NCBI RefSeq assembly: GCF_022807995.1
Contig: NZ_CP094351.1
Span: 4,449,501-4,513,500, forward strand
Origin: Pseudomonas orientalis
GTDB lineage: Bacteria; Pseudomonadota; Gammaproteobacteria; Pseudomonadales; Pseudomonadaceae
Length of the DNA stretch: 64,000 bases
Direction: 5' to 3'
Shown: piece by piece, positions 25,090-32,591 of the stretch
Layout: each line of letters starts with the position of its first letter
Numbering within the stretch: position 1 is the stretch's first letter
Made by a program: the position numbers and the translations under genes
The notes under the pieces: generated by a model
Databases searched by the model: none
Seen by the model: only the letters and a program-made list of their open reading frames with translations
Told to the model about the DNA's origin: nothing

Positions 25090-25365
25090 TCAGCCTCCCG
25101 CCACGGCACTGATGATCAACGCCGTGGAGTCCGGGCGCAGGGAGATTTCGCTCCAGGCCTCTTGGTCGGCGTAGGGAATATCGTCAATGACCAGGCTGAT
25201 GAAAGGCTTGAGACGGTAATCGCCTTCAACGATGGCGCTGAACAAAAGCGGCTCCTCGCTGCGCAAGCCGTCCATCAGTTGCAGCGCGTCAGTGCAGGCT
25301 GAAGACCAGGATTTTCGGCCATCGGTCAGGTCGGCAAATTGGCTGGCAATAATGATTTGGGGCAT
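25090..25365 (-). CDS. ThiS/MoaD-like ubiquitin-fold sulfur carrier
   Basis: This 91-residue protein ends in ISAVAGG; the terminal Gly-Gly is the hallmark of ThiS/MoaD carriers, which become adenylated and then thiocarboxylated. The body fits a beta-grasp fold (LFSAIVEGDYRLKPFISLVI, then STALIISAVAGG, as in MoaD alternative-type proteins). It starts 2 bases after the HExxH gene stop with AAGGAAAC as binding site, and is followed directly by its likely activating enzyme. Thus a dedicated sulfide donor is encoded in the operon. Confidence 0.85.
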   Translation of the reverse strand: MPQIIIASQFADLTDGRKSWSSACTDALQLMDGLRSEEPLLFSAIVEGDYRLKPFISLVIDDIPYADQEAWSEISLRPDSTALIISAVAGG

Positions 25366-25367
25366 GG

Positions 25368-26132
25368 TCAGTTTCCTTGCAGGGATTCGATAAGAGGCTG
25401 ATGCCAGGCTTGCAGTGCACCGAACACCCGACGGCCCATGGGCGTGAAACTGGGGCGCTGGGCGGCGACTTGCAGGCAACCGGCCAAGTACTTGTGCAGG
25501 TAAGACTGGCGCTGCGTGCGCGCCTGGGGGCCGTACAGATCGCGGTAGTATTTAAGGGCCGCTGCGGCAAAATGCGCGGCCGCCAACACACCCCGCAGGG
25601 TCTTGCCGCGCGTGCCCGAGGGCAGCACGTAGTCCCTGGGCGCCCCGGCTGTCTGCAGGTCATAGACCTCCATCAGGAAGTTCAACCAGATGTGCGCGTG
25701 TTCATGCACCAGGGTTTCTTCAAGCGGGATGTGCGAATCGAACGCACGCTCGCCCAGGTAAATGGTCTGGGGGATCAACGCGCTGGTGGAGCTGCTCATG
25801 GGCTGCAAGAGCTTGCGGTAGCGAATCGGGACAGTGAAAAAACTGCTCCAGGCCGGGTTCACCCCACAGACGCGTGCGGTGGCGGTCTGGATTGCCTGTT
25901 GCTCGGCCGCAGAGCAGTCGATGGATTCGAACTCCTCGACCTGGCTGGTAGCCAAGCGCTTGAACAGCGCGCGTGCATTGCCCGGGTCCAGGTAATCCGC
26001 CAAGTCGTCATGCGCCTGCGGGTCCGAGTTGCGCCGGCTGCAGGCGACCGCTGCCAACAACGTGGCGGGGCGTACGTCGTCATCGATAAAGGGCAGGCCA
26101 CCCACGGTGTCGAAAAACAGGCTCGGGTTCAT
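25368..26132 (-). CDS. HExxH protein resembling 2-oxoglutarate-dependent HExxH-type peptide beta-hydroxylases
   Basis: This 254-residue protein holds LEETLVHEHAHIWLNFLMEV, an HExxH motif, followed by a segment (LPSGTRGKTLRGVLAAAHFA, then AAALKYYRDLY). That order (HExxH, then R-x-x-x-GVL-x-G/A-A helix) recalls the HExxH family found in RiPP clusters, some members of which beta-hydroxylate Asp/Asn/His. It is shorter than many of those. It could instead be a true metallopeptidase that removes the leader. It sits 7 bases after tfuA. Start ATG 26132 chosen since upstream frame is TfuA shadow. Confidence 0.72.
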   Translation of the reverse strand: MNPSLFFDTVGGLPFIDDDVRPATLLAAVACSRRNSDPQAHDDLADYLDPGNARALFKRLATSQVEEFESIDCSAAEQQAIQTATARVCGVNPAWSSFFTVPIRYRKLLQPMSSSTSALIPQTIYLGERAFDSHIPLEETLVHEHAHIWLNFLMEVYDLQTAGAPRDYVLPSGTRGKTLRGVLAAAHFAAAALKYYRDLYGPQARTQRQSYLHKYLAGCLQVAAQRPSFTPMGRRVFGALQAWHQPLIESLQGN

Positions 26133-26139
26133 CGGCCAT

Positions 26140-26805
26140 TCAGCCTTCGGATCCGCTGTGCCAGCAGCGCGATGACAAAAAGCCCTGCAAGTCCTGGCTC
26201 TTGACGCGAAACGCCTTGAAGCCCGCCAGCGCGTCGTCAACTTGCGGTTGTGTCATCTCGGCGCAGGCCAGCAGCAGTTTTCTCAACCGGGACAAGGTCC
26301 GCTCGGCGTACCAACGCTCCTTGAGGTCGCGGATAATCGCGTGGGCGTTATCCGCCGAAAGAGTCTGCTGTTCCACCAGCGCGGCGACAAAGCCACGCAC
26401 ATGGATCAGCGGCTCGGACATGGCGCGATAGGGCGCGTCGATTTCGTGCACCAGCGTGACCTCATCGTCGTCGAACTCTGGATCATCGCGGTAATGCCCG
26501 TAGACCACCCCGTAGCCCTGCATGCCGAGCAAACGCATCTCGCTGGCTCGGATCGCGCCCATGGACGCCAGGCCCCAGATATTCCAGCCCTGCTCGATGG
26601 CGCGACGGATCTCGATGTGGCCTACGGAAGGAAAGCTGTGGAATGTACCGTCCACGATGGCGATGCAGCCTGGTTGCGGGTATTGCTCGACCAGCGCCTG
26701 TACGTCGCCGCGTCGGGCCGGCGCATGCAGGATCACGTCACGCTGCTCCAGCACGCCCGGCGCCAATCCCGCTGCCGTCGGCCCTACGAATAAATGCAGT
26801 TTCAT
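26140..26805 (-). CDS. tfuA: TfuA-like protein, YcaO partner for thioamidation
   Basis: This 221-residue protein matches the TfuA core: a start KLHLFVGPTAAG, GCIAIVDGTFHSFPSVGHIE, the highly typical GLASMGAIRASEMRLLGMQG and YGHYRDDPEFDDDEVTLVHE. TfuA proteins associate with YcaO enzymes in thioamide-forming pathways (thioviridamide-type peptides, methyl-coenzyme M reductase), where they help deliver sulfide, including from a thiocarboxylated ThiS. A strong binding site (AAGGAG) lies 5 bases before the ATG, 13 bases after ycaO. The C-terminal 60 residues are less conserved. Confidence 0.88.
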   Translation of the reverse strand: MKLHLFVGPTAAGLAPGVLEQRDVILHAPARRGDVQALVEQYPQPGCIAIVDGTFHSFPSVGHIEIRRAIEQGWNIWGLASMGAIRASEMRLLGMQGYGVVYGHYRDDPEFDDDEVTLVHEIDAPYRAMSEPLIHVRGFVAALVEQQTLSADNAHAIIRDLKERWYAERTLSRLRKLLLACAEMTQPQVDDALAGFKAFRVKSQDLQGFLSSRCWHSGSEG

Positions 26806-26818
26806 GGGGGCTCCTTCC

Positions 26819-28027
26819 CTAGCGTGAGATATAGCGCGACAGGCGCGGGCCTGCGCGCTTGAGTGCCGGCTGGAACGACTCCATGCCTGGAATGACCATC
26901 TTGACGACGGCCAACGGGGAATCGTTTTTACTCAGTACAACGCGCAGTACCTGGCTGAATCCCTGGTGGCGCAGGCGCTCAAGCAGACATTCCAAGGCAG
27001 AATCGATACTGTCGATCTGCGCGTTGGCGTCCTCGATCGCCGAATAGGCGATGGCCTCACGCGAATCGTTCACGTGGCTGCGCAGGCGCGCCACCGCGTC
27101 CAACTCGGCCTGGCGGTCACTGGCGGAGAAGTACTTGAAGCGCTCGATCAGGTCGTCGCGGCCGCCGTGAATATACGAGAGCCGCGACTGGGCAGCCTCG
27201 GCGAGCCCCCTGACCGAGGCGATGTCCCGGCACAGATGCAGGCCGGAACCGCAGGAAATGGCGATGGGCGCGTCATCGGACGGCTCGAGGATGAAGCCCT
27301 GGACATAAGGCAGGCCGATCACGCTGGGGGTGTAACGCACCACGGCGTCCAACCCTGCGGCTTCCACCCGGCTGAACAAGGGGTCCAGGGTCGGGACCGG
27401 ACAATCGCGCAGCATCAGACGCGAGGTGTCTTTCATGAAATTGAAGGCTTGCACGTCGCGCTCGACGATTTCGGCAATGCCGTGCACGCTGGCTTCATCC
27501 ACGCTGTTACCGGAGCTGAGTCCATTGGTGCTGGTGCCGAAAATGCGCTGCCCCTGGTTTTCGCTGAACGGTGAAAAAATCAATTCGGCGGGCACGGCAA
27601 ACGTGCGGCCGGTGGCAACGTCCTCGGCCTCGACACAGGCCAGGGGGCCATCGGGGTCGATCGGTGCACCGAGGATCGGGCAAAAATCAACGAATTCGTG
27701 GGCAAAGCCCGCTTGTGCCGCCACTTTACGCGGCGTGGAAAAGAACACTTCAATGTTGCGGTTGCGATATTCGGCGATGGCAAATTCAATCGCCTCCATG
27801 TACGCACCGACCTGCGCTTCCTCGGCGCGCATGCCCTTCCCCGCGCTGACGCACAGCGAACCTTCGACCGCGTCGGGGCGAATACTGGCGAATACCGGAA
27901 TACCGATCTTGTCCAGCCAGGTGGTATTGGTCACTCGCGTAATACCAAACTGCACAGCAAGTTTCCTGGCATGGGACAACGTGTCGGCCAATGAGGCTTT
28001 GCGCAAACTTGACGTCATGCGATACAT
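26819..28027 (-). CDS. ycaO: YcaO-family ATP-dependent peptide cyclodehydratase/thioamidase
   Basis: This 402-residue protein carries the three YcaO ATP/Mg-binding motifs: SAGKGMRAEEAQVGAYMEAI, NGLSSGNSVDEASVHGIAEI with VERD, and GLAEAAQSRLSYIHGG. YcaO enzymes phosphorylate a peptide backbone amide; with sulfide from TfuA they form thioamides, and alone they make azolines. The partner set argues for thioamide. The C-terminus (RLSRYISR) has no PxPxP tail, as expected for non-azoline members. No fused leader-binding domain was seen. Start is ATG 28027 (AGG 7 bases before); ATG 28018 is an alternative. Confidence 0.88.
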   Translation of the reverse strand: MYRMTSSLRKASLADTLSHARKLAVQFGITRVTNTTWLDKIGIPVFASIRPDAVEGSLCVSAGKGMRAEEAQVGAYMEAIEFAIAEYRNRNIEVFFSTPRKVAAQAGFAHEFVDFCPILGAPIDPDGPLACVEAEDVATGRTFAVPAELIFSPFSENQGQRIFGTSTNGLSSGNSVDEASVHGIAEIVERDVQAFNFMKDTSRLMLRDCPVPTLDPLFSRVEAAGLDAVVRYTPSVIGLPYVQGFILEPSDDAPIAISCGSGLHLCRDIASVRGLAEAAQSRLSYIHGGRDDLIERFKYFSASDRQAELDAVARLRSHVNDSREAIAYSAIEDANAQIDSIDSALECLLERLRHQGFSQVLRVVLSKNDSPLAVVKMVIPGMESFQPALKRAGPRLSRYISR

Positions 28028-28059
28028 GTAATGGCCTGTTGAATAACTGATCCGTAAGT

Positions 28060-28089
28060 GCGTGCTATTCGAGTCATCGAATAGCACGC
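28060..28089 (-). promoter_or_regulatory. Strong hairpin between the precursor gene and ycaO
   Basis: GCGTGCTATTCGA and its exact reverse complement TCGAATAGCACGC are separated by 4 bases (GTCA): a 13-bp perfect stem. It begins 6 bases after the precursor stop. No T-run follows on the minus strand, so it may be a partial terminator or an RNA 3'-end stabiliser that keeps precursor mRNA in excess over enzyme mRNA. Confidence 0.8.
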
Positions 28090-28095
28090 GCCGCA

Positions 28096-28251
28096 TTACT
28101 TGCCGGCGTCTTCAATATCGGCAGAGATATTGTTGTTGGATTCGTGAATAACAAACCCGGCGCGCATTTGTCCTTCGTCATTCAGGATATCGGCAAATGC
28201 TTCTACAGCAGAAGCGTCAAGTGCGAATGTTTCGTTAGTTGCGTTATTCAT
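28096..28251 (-). CDS. Putative RiPP precursor peptide, 51 residues
   Basis: A short ORF with an excellent ribosome binding site (AAGGAG 6 bases before the ATG) as the first gene of the YcaO/TfuA operon. The N-terminal part MNNATNETFALDASAVEAFA is acidic and helical, leader-like; the C-terminal part MRAGFVIHESNNNISADIED, ending AGK, would be the core, with NNN, Ser, Asp and His as possible modification sites. It has no Cys, and Ser only sparsely, so azoline formation is unlikely and backbone thioamidation plus hydroxylation is plausible. A longer in-frame extension to 28389 lacks a binding site and overlaps the promoter. Confidence 0.8.
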   Translation of the reverse strand: MNNATNETFALDASAVEAFADILNDEGQMRAGFVIHESNNNISADIEDAGK

Positions 28252-28360
28252 GATGTTCTCCTTGAATAATTGAATGCCGTTATCGGCTATCGTGCAACAG
28301 GGATATACCGCTGGATTAACGCCACTGCGACAATGTGTCATCCCTGAAACAGCCAGGAGA

Positions 28361-28366
28361 GTTTTA
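28361..28366 (-). promoter_or_regulatory. Candidate -10 element of the RiPP operon promoter
   Basis: TAAAAC on the minus strand lies 22 bases after the lux-box-like palindrome, the spacing seen in LuxR-activated promoters where the box replaces the -35. Transcription would then start near 28354, about 100 bases before the precursor ATG. Confidence 0.5.
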
Positions 28367-28388
28367 GAGCAGTACACGGCCACGCTCA

Positions 28389-28406
28389 ACTACAAGATTT
28401 TGTAGT
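28389..28406. promoter_or_regulatory. lux-box-like palindrome upstream of the precursor gene
   Basis: ACTACAAGATTTTGTAGT is an 18-bp palindrome with 7-bp perfect arms (ACTACAA/TTGTAGT). It closely resembles the phz boxes of phenazine-producing pseudomonads (CTACnAGATCTnGTAG type) bound by PhzR-class LuxR proteins. It sits in an AT-rich upstream region about 140 bases before the precursor ATG. The only luxR gene nearby is the solo at 20569. Confidence 0.78.
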
Positions 28407-28575
28407 CACGTGAAGGTAAATTTTTAATGACAGCCACTTTGCCCAGTCAGGGCAGGGATTCAGCCGCGAAATTTTCAACTTTCACAGATTGTCGAAACAA
28501 CCTGATTTCTTATCATCAGCTTTAAAAGTGGCAATATGCAATCAATGCAAAGTCGTAGATTACAGGCAAAAAAAA

Positions 28576-28599
28576 ACCCGTACTTCACTAAGTACGGGT
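28576..28599. terminator. Terminator of fadD1
   Basis: A 10-bp perfect stem ACCCGTACTT / AAGTACGGGT with loop CACT. On the minus strand a run of nine T follows, so it ends fadD1 transcription. It separates fadD1 from the RiPP promoter region. The 367-base gap between the precursor start and the end of fadD1 (28252-28618) holds this hairpin and the lux-type promoter; no further gene was recognised. Confidence 0.88.
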
Positions 28600-28618
28600 C
28601 TTCTTAACGGCAATCACA

Positions 28619-30310
28619 TTATTTCTTCACGCCGAGCCTCTTCAGCTCTTCATCGCGCAATTCACGCCGCAGGATCTTGCCCACGTTGGTAGTCGGCAAT
28701 GCATCGCGGAACTCAACGGCCTTGGGCACCTTGTAGCCGGTGACGTTGGCGCGCATGTGCTCCATCACCTGCTCCTTGGTCAGGGTGGCCCCCGGCTTGA
28801 CCACGATGAACAACTTGATGTGCTCCCCGGACTTTTCATCCGGTACGCCGATGGCCGCGCATTGCAATACGCCCGGCAGGCCGGCCAGCACGTCTTCCAG
28901 TTCGTTGGGGTACACGTTGAAGCCCGAGACCAGGATCATGTCCTTCTTGCGGTCGACAATACGCATGTAGCCGTCGGGCTGGATGATCGCGATGTCACCG
29001 GTCTTCAGCCAGCCTTCGCTGTCGAGCATCTCGGCGGTGGCATCTTCACGCTGCCAGTAGCCCTTCATCACTTGCGGACCTTTGACGCACAGCTCGCCGG
29101 TTTCGCCCAGCGCCAGCTCAGTGCCGTCGTCGGCAATAACCTTGCACACGGTGGAAGGCACCGGAATGCCAATGGTACCGATCTGGATATGCTGGATCGG
29201 GTTCACGGTGGCCACCGGGCTGGTTTCGGTCATGCCGTAGCCCTCGCAGATGGCGCAACCGGTCACGGCCTTCCAGCGTTCGGCCGCCGCCAGTTGCAGC
29301 GCCATGCCGCCTGACAGGGTGACCTTGAGCGCGGAGAAATCCAGCTTGCGGAAACCTTCGTTGTTGCACAGCGCCACGAACAGCGTGTTGAGGCCGACAA
29401 AGCCGCTGAACTTCCACTTCGACAGCTCCTTGACCATCGCCGGCAGGTCGCGCGGGTTGCTGATCAGGATGTTGTGGTTGCCGATCAGCATCATCGCCAT
29501 GCAATGAAAGGTGAACGCATAGATGTGGTACAGCGGCAGCGGCGTGATCAGGATTTCGCACCCTTCATTGAGGTTGGAGCCCATCAGCGCCTTGCATTGC
29601 AGCATGTTGGCAACCAGGTTGCGGTGGGTGAGCATCGCTCCCTTGGCCACGCCGGTGGTGCCGCCGGTGTATTGCAACACCGCCACATCGCCGCTGGCCG
29701 GGTTGGCATCGCTGACCGTCTGGCCGTGCCCCTTGGCCAGCACGTCATTGAACTTGATCGCTTGCGGCAAGTGATACGCCGGGACCATTTTTTTCACGTA
29801 CTTGATCACGCTGTTGATCAACAGGCGCTTGAACGGCGACAACAGGTCGGCCACTTCGGTCACGATCACGTGTTTGACGGCGGTCTTGGGCACGACTTTT
29901 TCAGCCAGGTGCGCCATGTTGGCCAGGCAGACCAGAGCCTTGGCCCCGGAGTCGTTGAATTGATGTTCCATTTCCCGCGCGGTGTACAGCGGGTTGGTGT
30001 TGACCACGATCAGCCCGGCGCGGATGGCACCGAAAACGGCGACCGGGTACTGCAGTACGTTGGGCAGTTGCACGGCGATTCGATCGCCGGGCTTCAAGTC
30101 GGTATGCTGTTGCAGGTAGGCGGCAAATGCGCCGGACAATTCGTACAGTTCACCGTAGGTGATGGTCTTGCCCAGGTTGCTGAAAGCCGGTTTGTTGGCG
30201 AAGCGCTGGCAGGACTGCTTCAGTACCGCCTGAATATTCGGATACTCGTCCGGATTGATTTGTGCAGCAATCCCGGCGGGGTACTTATCCTTCCAAAAGT
30301 CTTCGTTCAT
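28619..30310 (-). CDS. fadD1: Long-chain fatty acid-CoA ligase FadD1
   Basis: This 563-residue AMP-binding ligase contains QYTGGTTGVAKGAMLTHRNL (AMP-binding loop), GYGMTETSPVATVN, WLKTGDIAIIQPDGYMRIVD with RKKDMILVSGFN (FACS signature). It activates fatty acids with ATP and CoA for beta-oxidation. It is downstream of a close relative at 30691, followed by an alpha/beta hydrolase and a MaoC protein. This is the same order as P. aeruginosa PA3299-PA3302, so the two are named fadD1 and fadD2. Confidence 0.93.
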   Translation of the reverse strand: MNEDFWKDKYPAGIAAQINPDEYPNIQAVLKQSCQRFANKPAFSNLGKTITYGELYELSGAFAAYLQQHTDLKPGDRIAVQLPNVLQYPVAVFGAIRAGLIVVNTNPLYTAREMEHQFNDSGAKALVCLANMAHLAEKVVPKTAVKHVIVTEVADLLSPFKRLLINSVIKYVKKMVPAYHLPQAIKFNDVLAKGHGQTVSDANPASGDVAVLQYTGGTTGVAKGAMLTHRNLVANMLQCKALMGSNLNEGCEILITPLPLYHIYAFTFHCMAMMLIGNHNILISNPRDLPAMVKELSKWKFSGFVGLNTLFVALCNNEGFRKLDFSALKVTLSGGMALQLAAAERWKAVTGCAICEGYGMTETSPVATVNPIQHIQIGTIGIPVPSTVCKVIADDGTELALGETGELCVKGPQVMKGYWQREDATAEMLDSEGWLKTGDIAIIQPDGYMRIVDRKKDMILVSGFNVYPNELEDVLAGLPGVLQCAAIGVPDEKSGEHIKLFIVVKPGATLTKEQVMEHMRANVTGYKVPKAVEFRDALPTTNVGKILRRELRDEELKRLGVKK

Positions 30311-30581
30311 GGAAGCCCACTCCTCAGCGACGCGAATTCATCATCGCATTTGATGCGATTATTATTGGTGTGTGTTTCAAGGTGAATCTGGCGCTTTCAA
30401 GCAGGCCTAGACGTCACAAAGCGCGCCGAGAGTAGCAGCTTTGCCAAGGGCCGCCTAGAGCCAAAAGAGGGCCCTACAGTCATAAACATGACTCAAGAAT
30501 ATCCAATGGTCATTTTTAGAGCAAAGATTCTATATCGCGGGGATCCGCTCTGGAATGGGCTTACTGGGCGACAAATAACAC
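30311..30581. other. Spacer between fadD2 and fadD1, no gene seen
   Basis: No credible reading frame with a binding site was found. It probably contains the fadD1 promoter; it ends at the REPIN starting at 30582. Confidence 0.6.
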
Positions 30582-30673
30582 ATGTGGGAGGGGGGCTTGC
30601 CCCCGATGGCGGTGTATCAGTCACCAATCTATTGACTGAACCACTGCTATCGGGGGCAAGCCCCCTCCCACAT
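30582..30673. repeat. REPIN, family B (copy B3)
   Basis: Inverted family B arms (ATGTGGGAGGGGGGCTTGCC with one extra G in the left arm). It starts 17 bases after the fadD2 stop, between the two fadD genes. Confidence 0.93.
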
Positions 30674-30690
30674 TTCAACCTCATTTCAAT

Positions 30691-32379
30691 TCAGGCGATG
30701 TCGCGCAGCTCCCGGCGCAGAATCTTGCCCACCGGCGTCATCGGCAGCGAATCCCTGAGCACGATATGCTTGGGCACCTTGTACCCGGTGAAGTTGGTCT
30801 TGCAGTACGCCTTCAACTCCTCAAGGGTCACCCCTTGGGCACGCGCCACCACAAACAGTTTCACCGCCTCCCCGGTACGCTCGTCCGGCACGCCGATCAC
30901 CGCGCAGTTGGCCACTGCCGGATGCGCCATCACCACGTCTTCGATTTCGTTGGGGTACACGTTAAAGCCCGACACGATGATCAGGTCTTTCTTGCGATCG
31001 ACAATACGGATAAAACCATCGGCATCGATCACGGCGATGTCGCCGGTCTTGAACCAACCGTCGGCGTCCAGCGCTTCGGCGGTGGCCTGCGGCTGCTGCC
31101 AATAGCCTTTCATTACCTGAGGGCCCTTGATGCACAGTTCGCCGCGCTCGCCCAACGGCAGCTCGGCGCCCTCGTCATCGATCACTTTCATGGCCGTGGC
31201 CGGCACCGGAATGCCGACTGTACCCAGTCGGGACTTATCGCCATAAGGGTTGGTGCTGGCCACCGGCGAGGTTTCCGTCAGTCCGTAGCCCTCGCCGATC
31301 GCACAACCGGTGATGTGCTGCCAGCGCTCGGCGGTGGCCTTGATCAACGCCGTGCCGCCGGAGTTGGTCAGCTTGAGATGGGAAAAGTCCAGGCTCTTGA
31401 AGTCCGGATGGTCCATCAGCGCCACAAACAACGTGTTGAGCCCCAACAGCCCGGTGAAACGCCACTTTTTCAGCTCCTTGACGAACCCGCCAATGTCCCG
31501 TGGATTGGTGATCAGCACGTTGTGGTTGCCGGACACCATCATGCACATGCAATTCGCCGTAAACGCATAGATGTGGTACAGCGGCAGCGGCGCAATCATT
31601 ACCTCCTGCCCTTCCTTGATCAACGGGTGACCATCGTCGCCGGTCTGGGACATGCACGCCCGCACCTGCTGCATGTTCGCCACCAGGTTGCCATGGGTGA
31701 GCATCGCGCCCTTGGCCAGGCCGGTGGTGCCTCCGGTGTATTGCAGCACCGCGATGTCATCGAGGGTCACCGGATGGCGGGTCACGCCCAGGCCGGCGCC
31801 CATGCCCAGGGCGCGCTTGAACGACACCGCACGCGGCAGGTGGTAGGCCGGGACCATCTTCTTCACCTTGTCGACCAGTGTGTTGACCAGCCAGCCCTTG
31901 GCGGCGGGCATGAAGTCGCCCATCCTGGCTTCGATCAGGTAGTCGATTTCGGTGTCTGCACACACTTCCTGAACCCGCGAACCGAACAGGTTGAGGTAGA
32001 CCAGCGCCCGCACGCCGGCGTCCTTGAACTGGTGACGCATTTCACGCGGGGTGTACAACGGGTTGGTATTGACCACGATCAGCCCGGCGCGCAGTGCGCC
32101 AAACACGGCAATCGGATAATGCAGCACGTTGGGCATCTGTACCGCGATGCGCTCGCCGGGCTTGAGGTCGGTGTGCCGCTGCAGGTAACCGGCGAACGCC
32201 GCGCTGTGGCGCTCAAGCTCGGCGTAGGTCAGGGTGATGCCCATGTTGCTGAACGCCGGACGGTCGGCAAAGGTCTTGCAGGAGCGCTCGAAGACTTCGA
32301 TCACCGACGTGTAACTGCTGAGGTCGATGTCATTGGGAACGCCCGCGGCGCGTTTGTCATTCCAGAAATCAGGTTGCAT
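30691..32379 (-). CDS. fadD2: Long-chain fatty acid-CoA ligase FadD2
   Basis: This 562-residue ligase is close to fadD1 throughout, with QYTGGTTGLAKGAMLTHGNL, GYGLTETSPVASTNP, and WFKTGDIAVIDADGFIRIVD with RKKDLIIVSGFN. Tandem duplication explains the pair; in P. aeruginosa FadD1 and FadD2 differ in chain-length preference and induction. A divergent hydrolase and MaoC gene start at 32592. Confidence 0.93.
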   Translation of the reverse strand: MQPDFWNDKRAAGVPNDIDLSSYTSVIEVFERSCKTFADRPAFSNMGITLTYAELERHSAAFAGYLQRHTDLKPGERIAVQMPNVLHYPIAVFGALRAGLIVVNTNPLYTPREMRHQFKDAGVRALVYLNLFGSRVQEVCADTEIDYLIEARMGDFMPAAKGWLVNTLVDKVKKMVPAYHLPRAVSFKRALGMGAGLGVTRHPVTLDDIAVLQYTGGTTGLAKGAMLTHGNLVANMQQVRACMSQTGDDGHPLIKEGQEVMIAPLPLYHIYAFTANCMCMMVSGNHNVLITNPRDIGGFVKELKKWRFTGLLGLNTLFVALMDHPDFKSLDFSHLKLTNSGGTALIKATAERWQHITGCAIGEGYGLTETSPVASTNPYGDKSRLGTVGIPVPATAMKVIDDEGAELPLGERGELCIKGPQVMKGYWQQPQATAEALDADGWFKTGDIAVIDADGFIRIVDRKKDLIIVSGFNVYPNEIEDVVMAHPAVANCAVIGVPDERTGEAVKLFVVARAQGVTLEELKAYCKTNFTGYKVPKHIVLRDSLPMTPVGKILRRELRDIA

Positions 32380-32591
32380 TATTCTTGTCCTCTTTACCTG
32401 AACAGGTCCGGCCGCTTTTTATGCAGCTATAAAGAGCGGAGCTTCGAGGACGTTAGCAGTAATGGCCAAACAGGCAAATACGCTGAACTGTGTCATTGAT
32501 TGTATGAATCTTGTTGCTAAGGCGTAGGCAGATACCCCGCCTTGCGGCAGATGAGCTATACACTGCAACGACCCCGAGCAAAGGAACCGCC

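Noticed and set aside
28252..28389. In-frame N-terminal extension of the precursor ORF
   Set aside because: It starts inside the lux-box-like site and overlaps the probable promoter; the internal ATG at 28251 has the strong ribosome binding site.
28427..28525. 32-residue ORF on the plus strand next to the lux-box-like site
   Set aside because: It has AAGG upstream, but that purine run starts only 5 bases from the palindrome, leaving no room for a promoter driven by it; sequence is not peptide-like and no supporting neighbour exists.
30766..32499. 577-residue open frame on the plus strand
   Set aside because: It lies fully antisense to fadD2, has His/Val/Arg-rich composition typical of GC-rich shadow frames and no recognisable domain or ribosome binding site.
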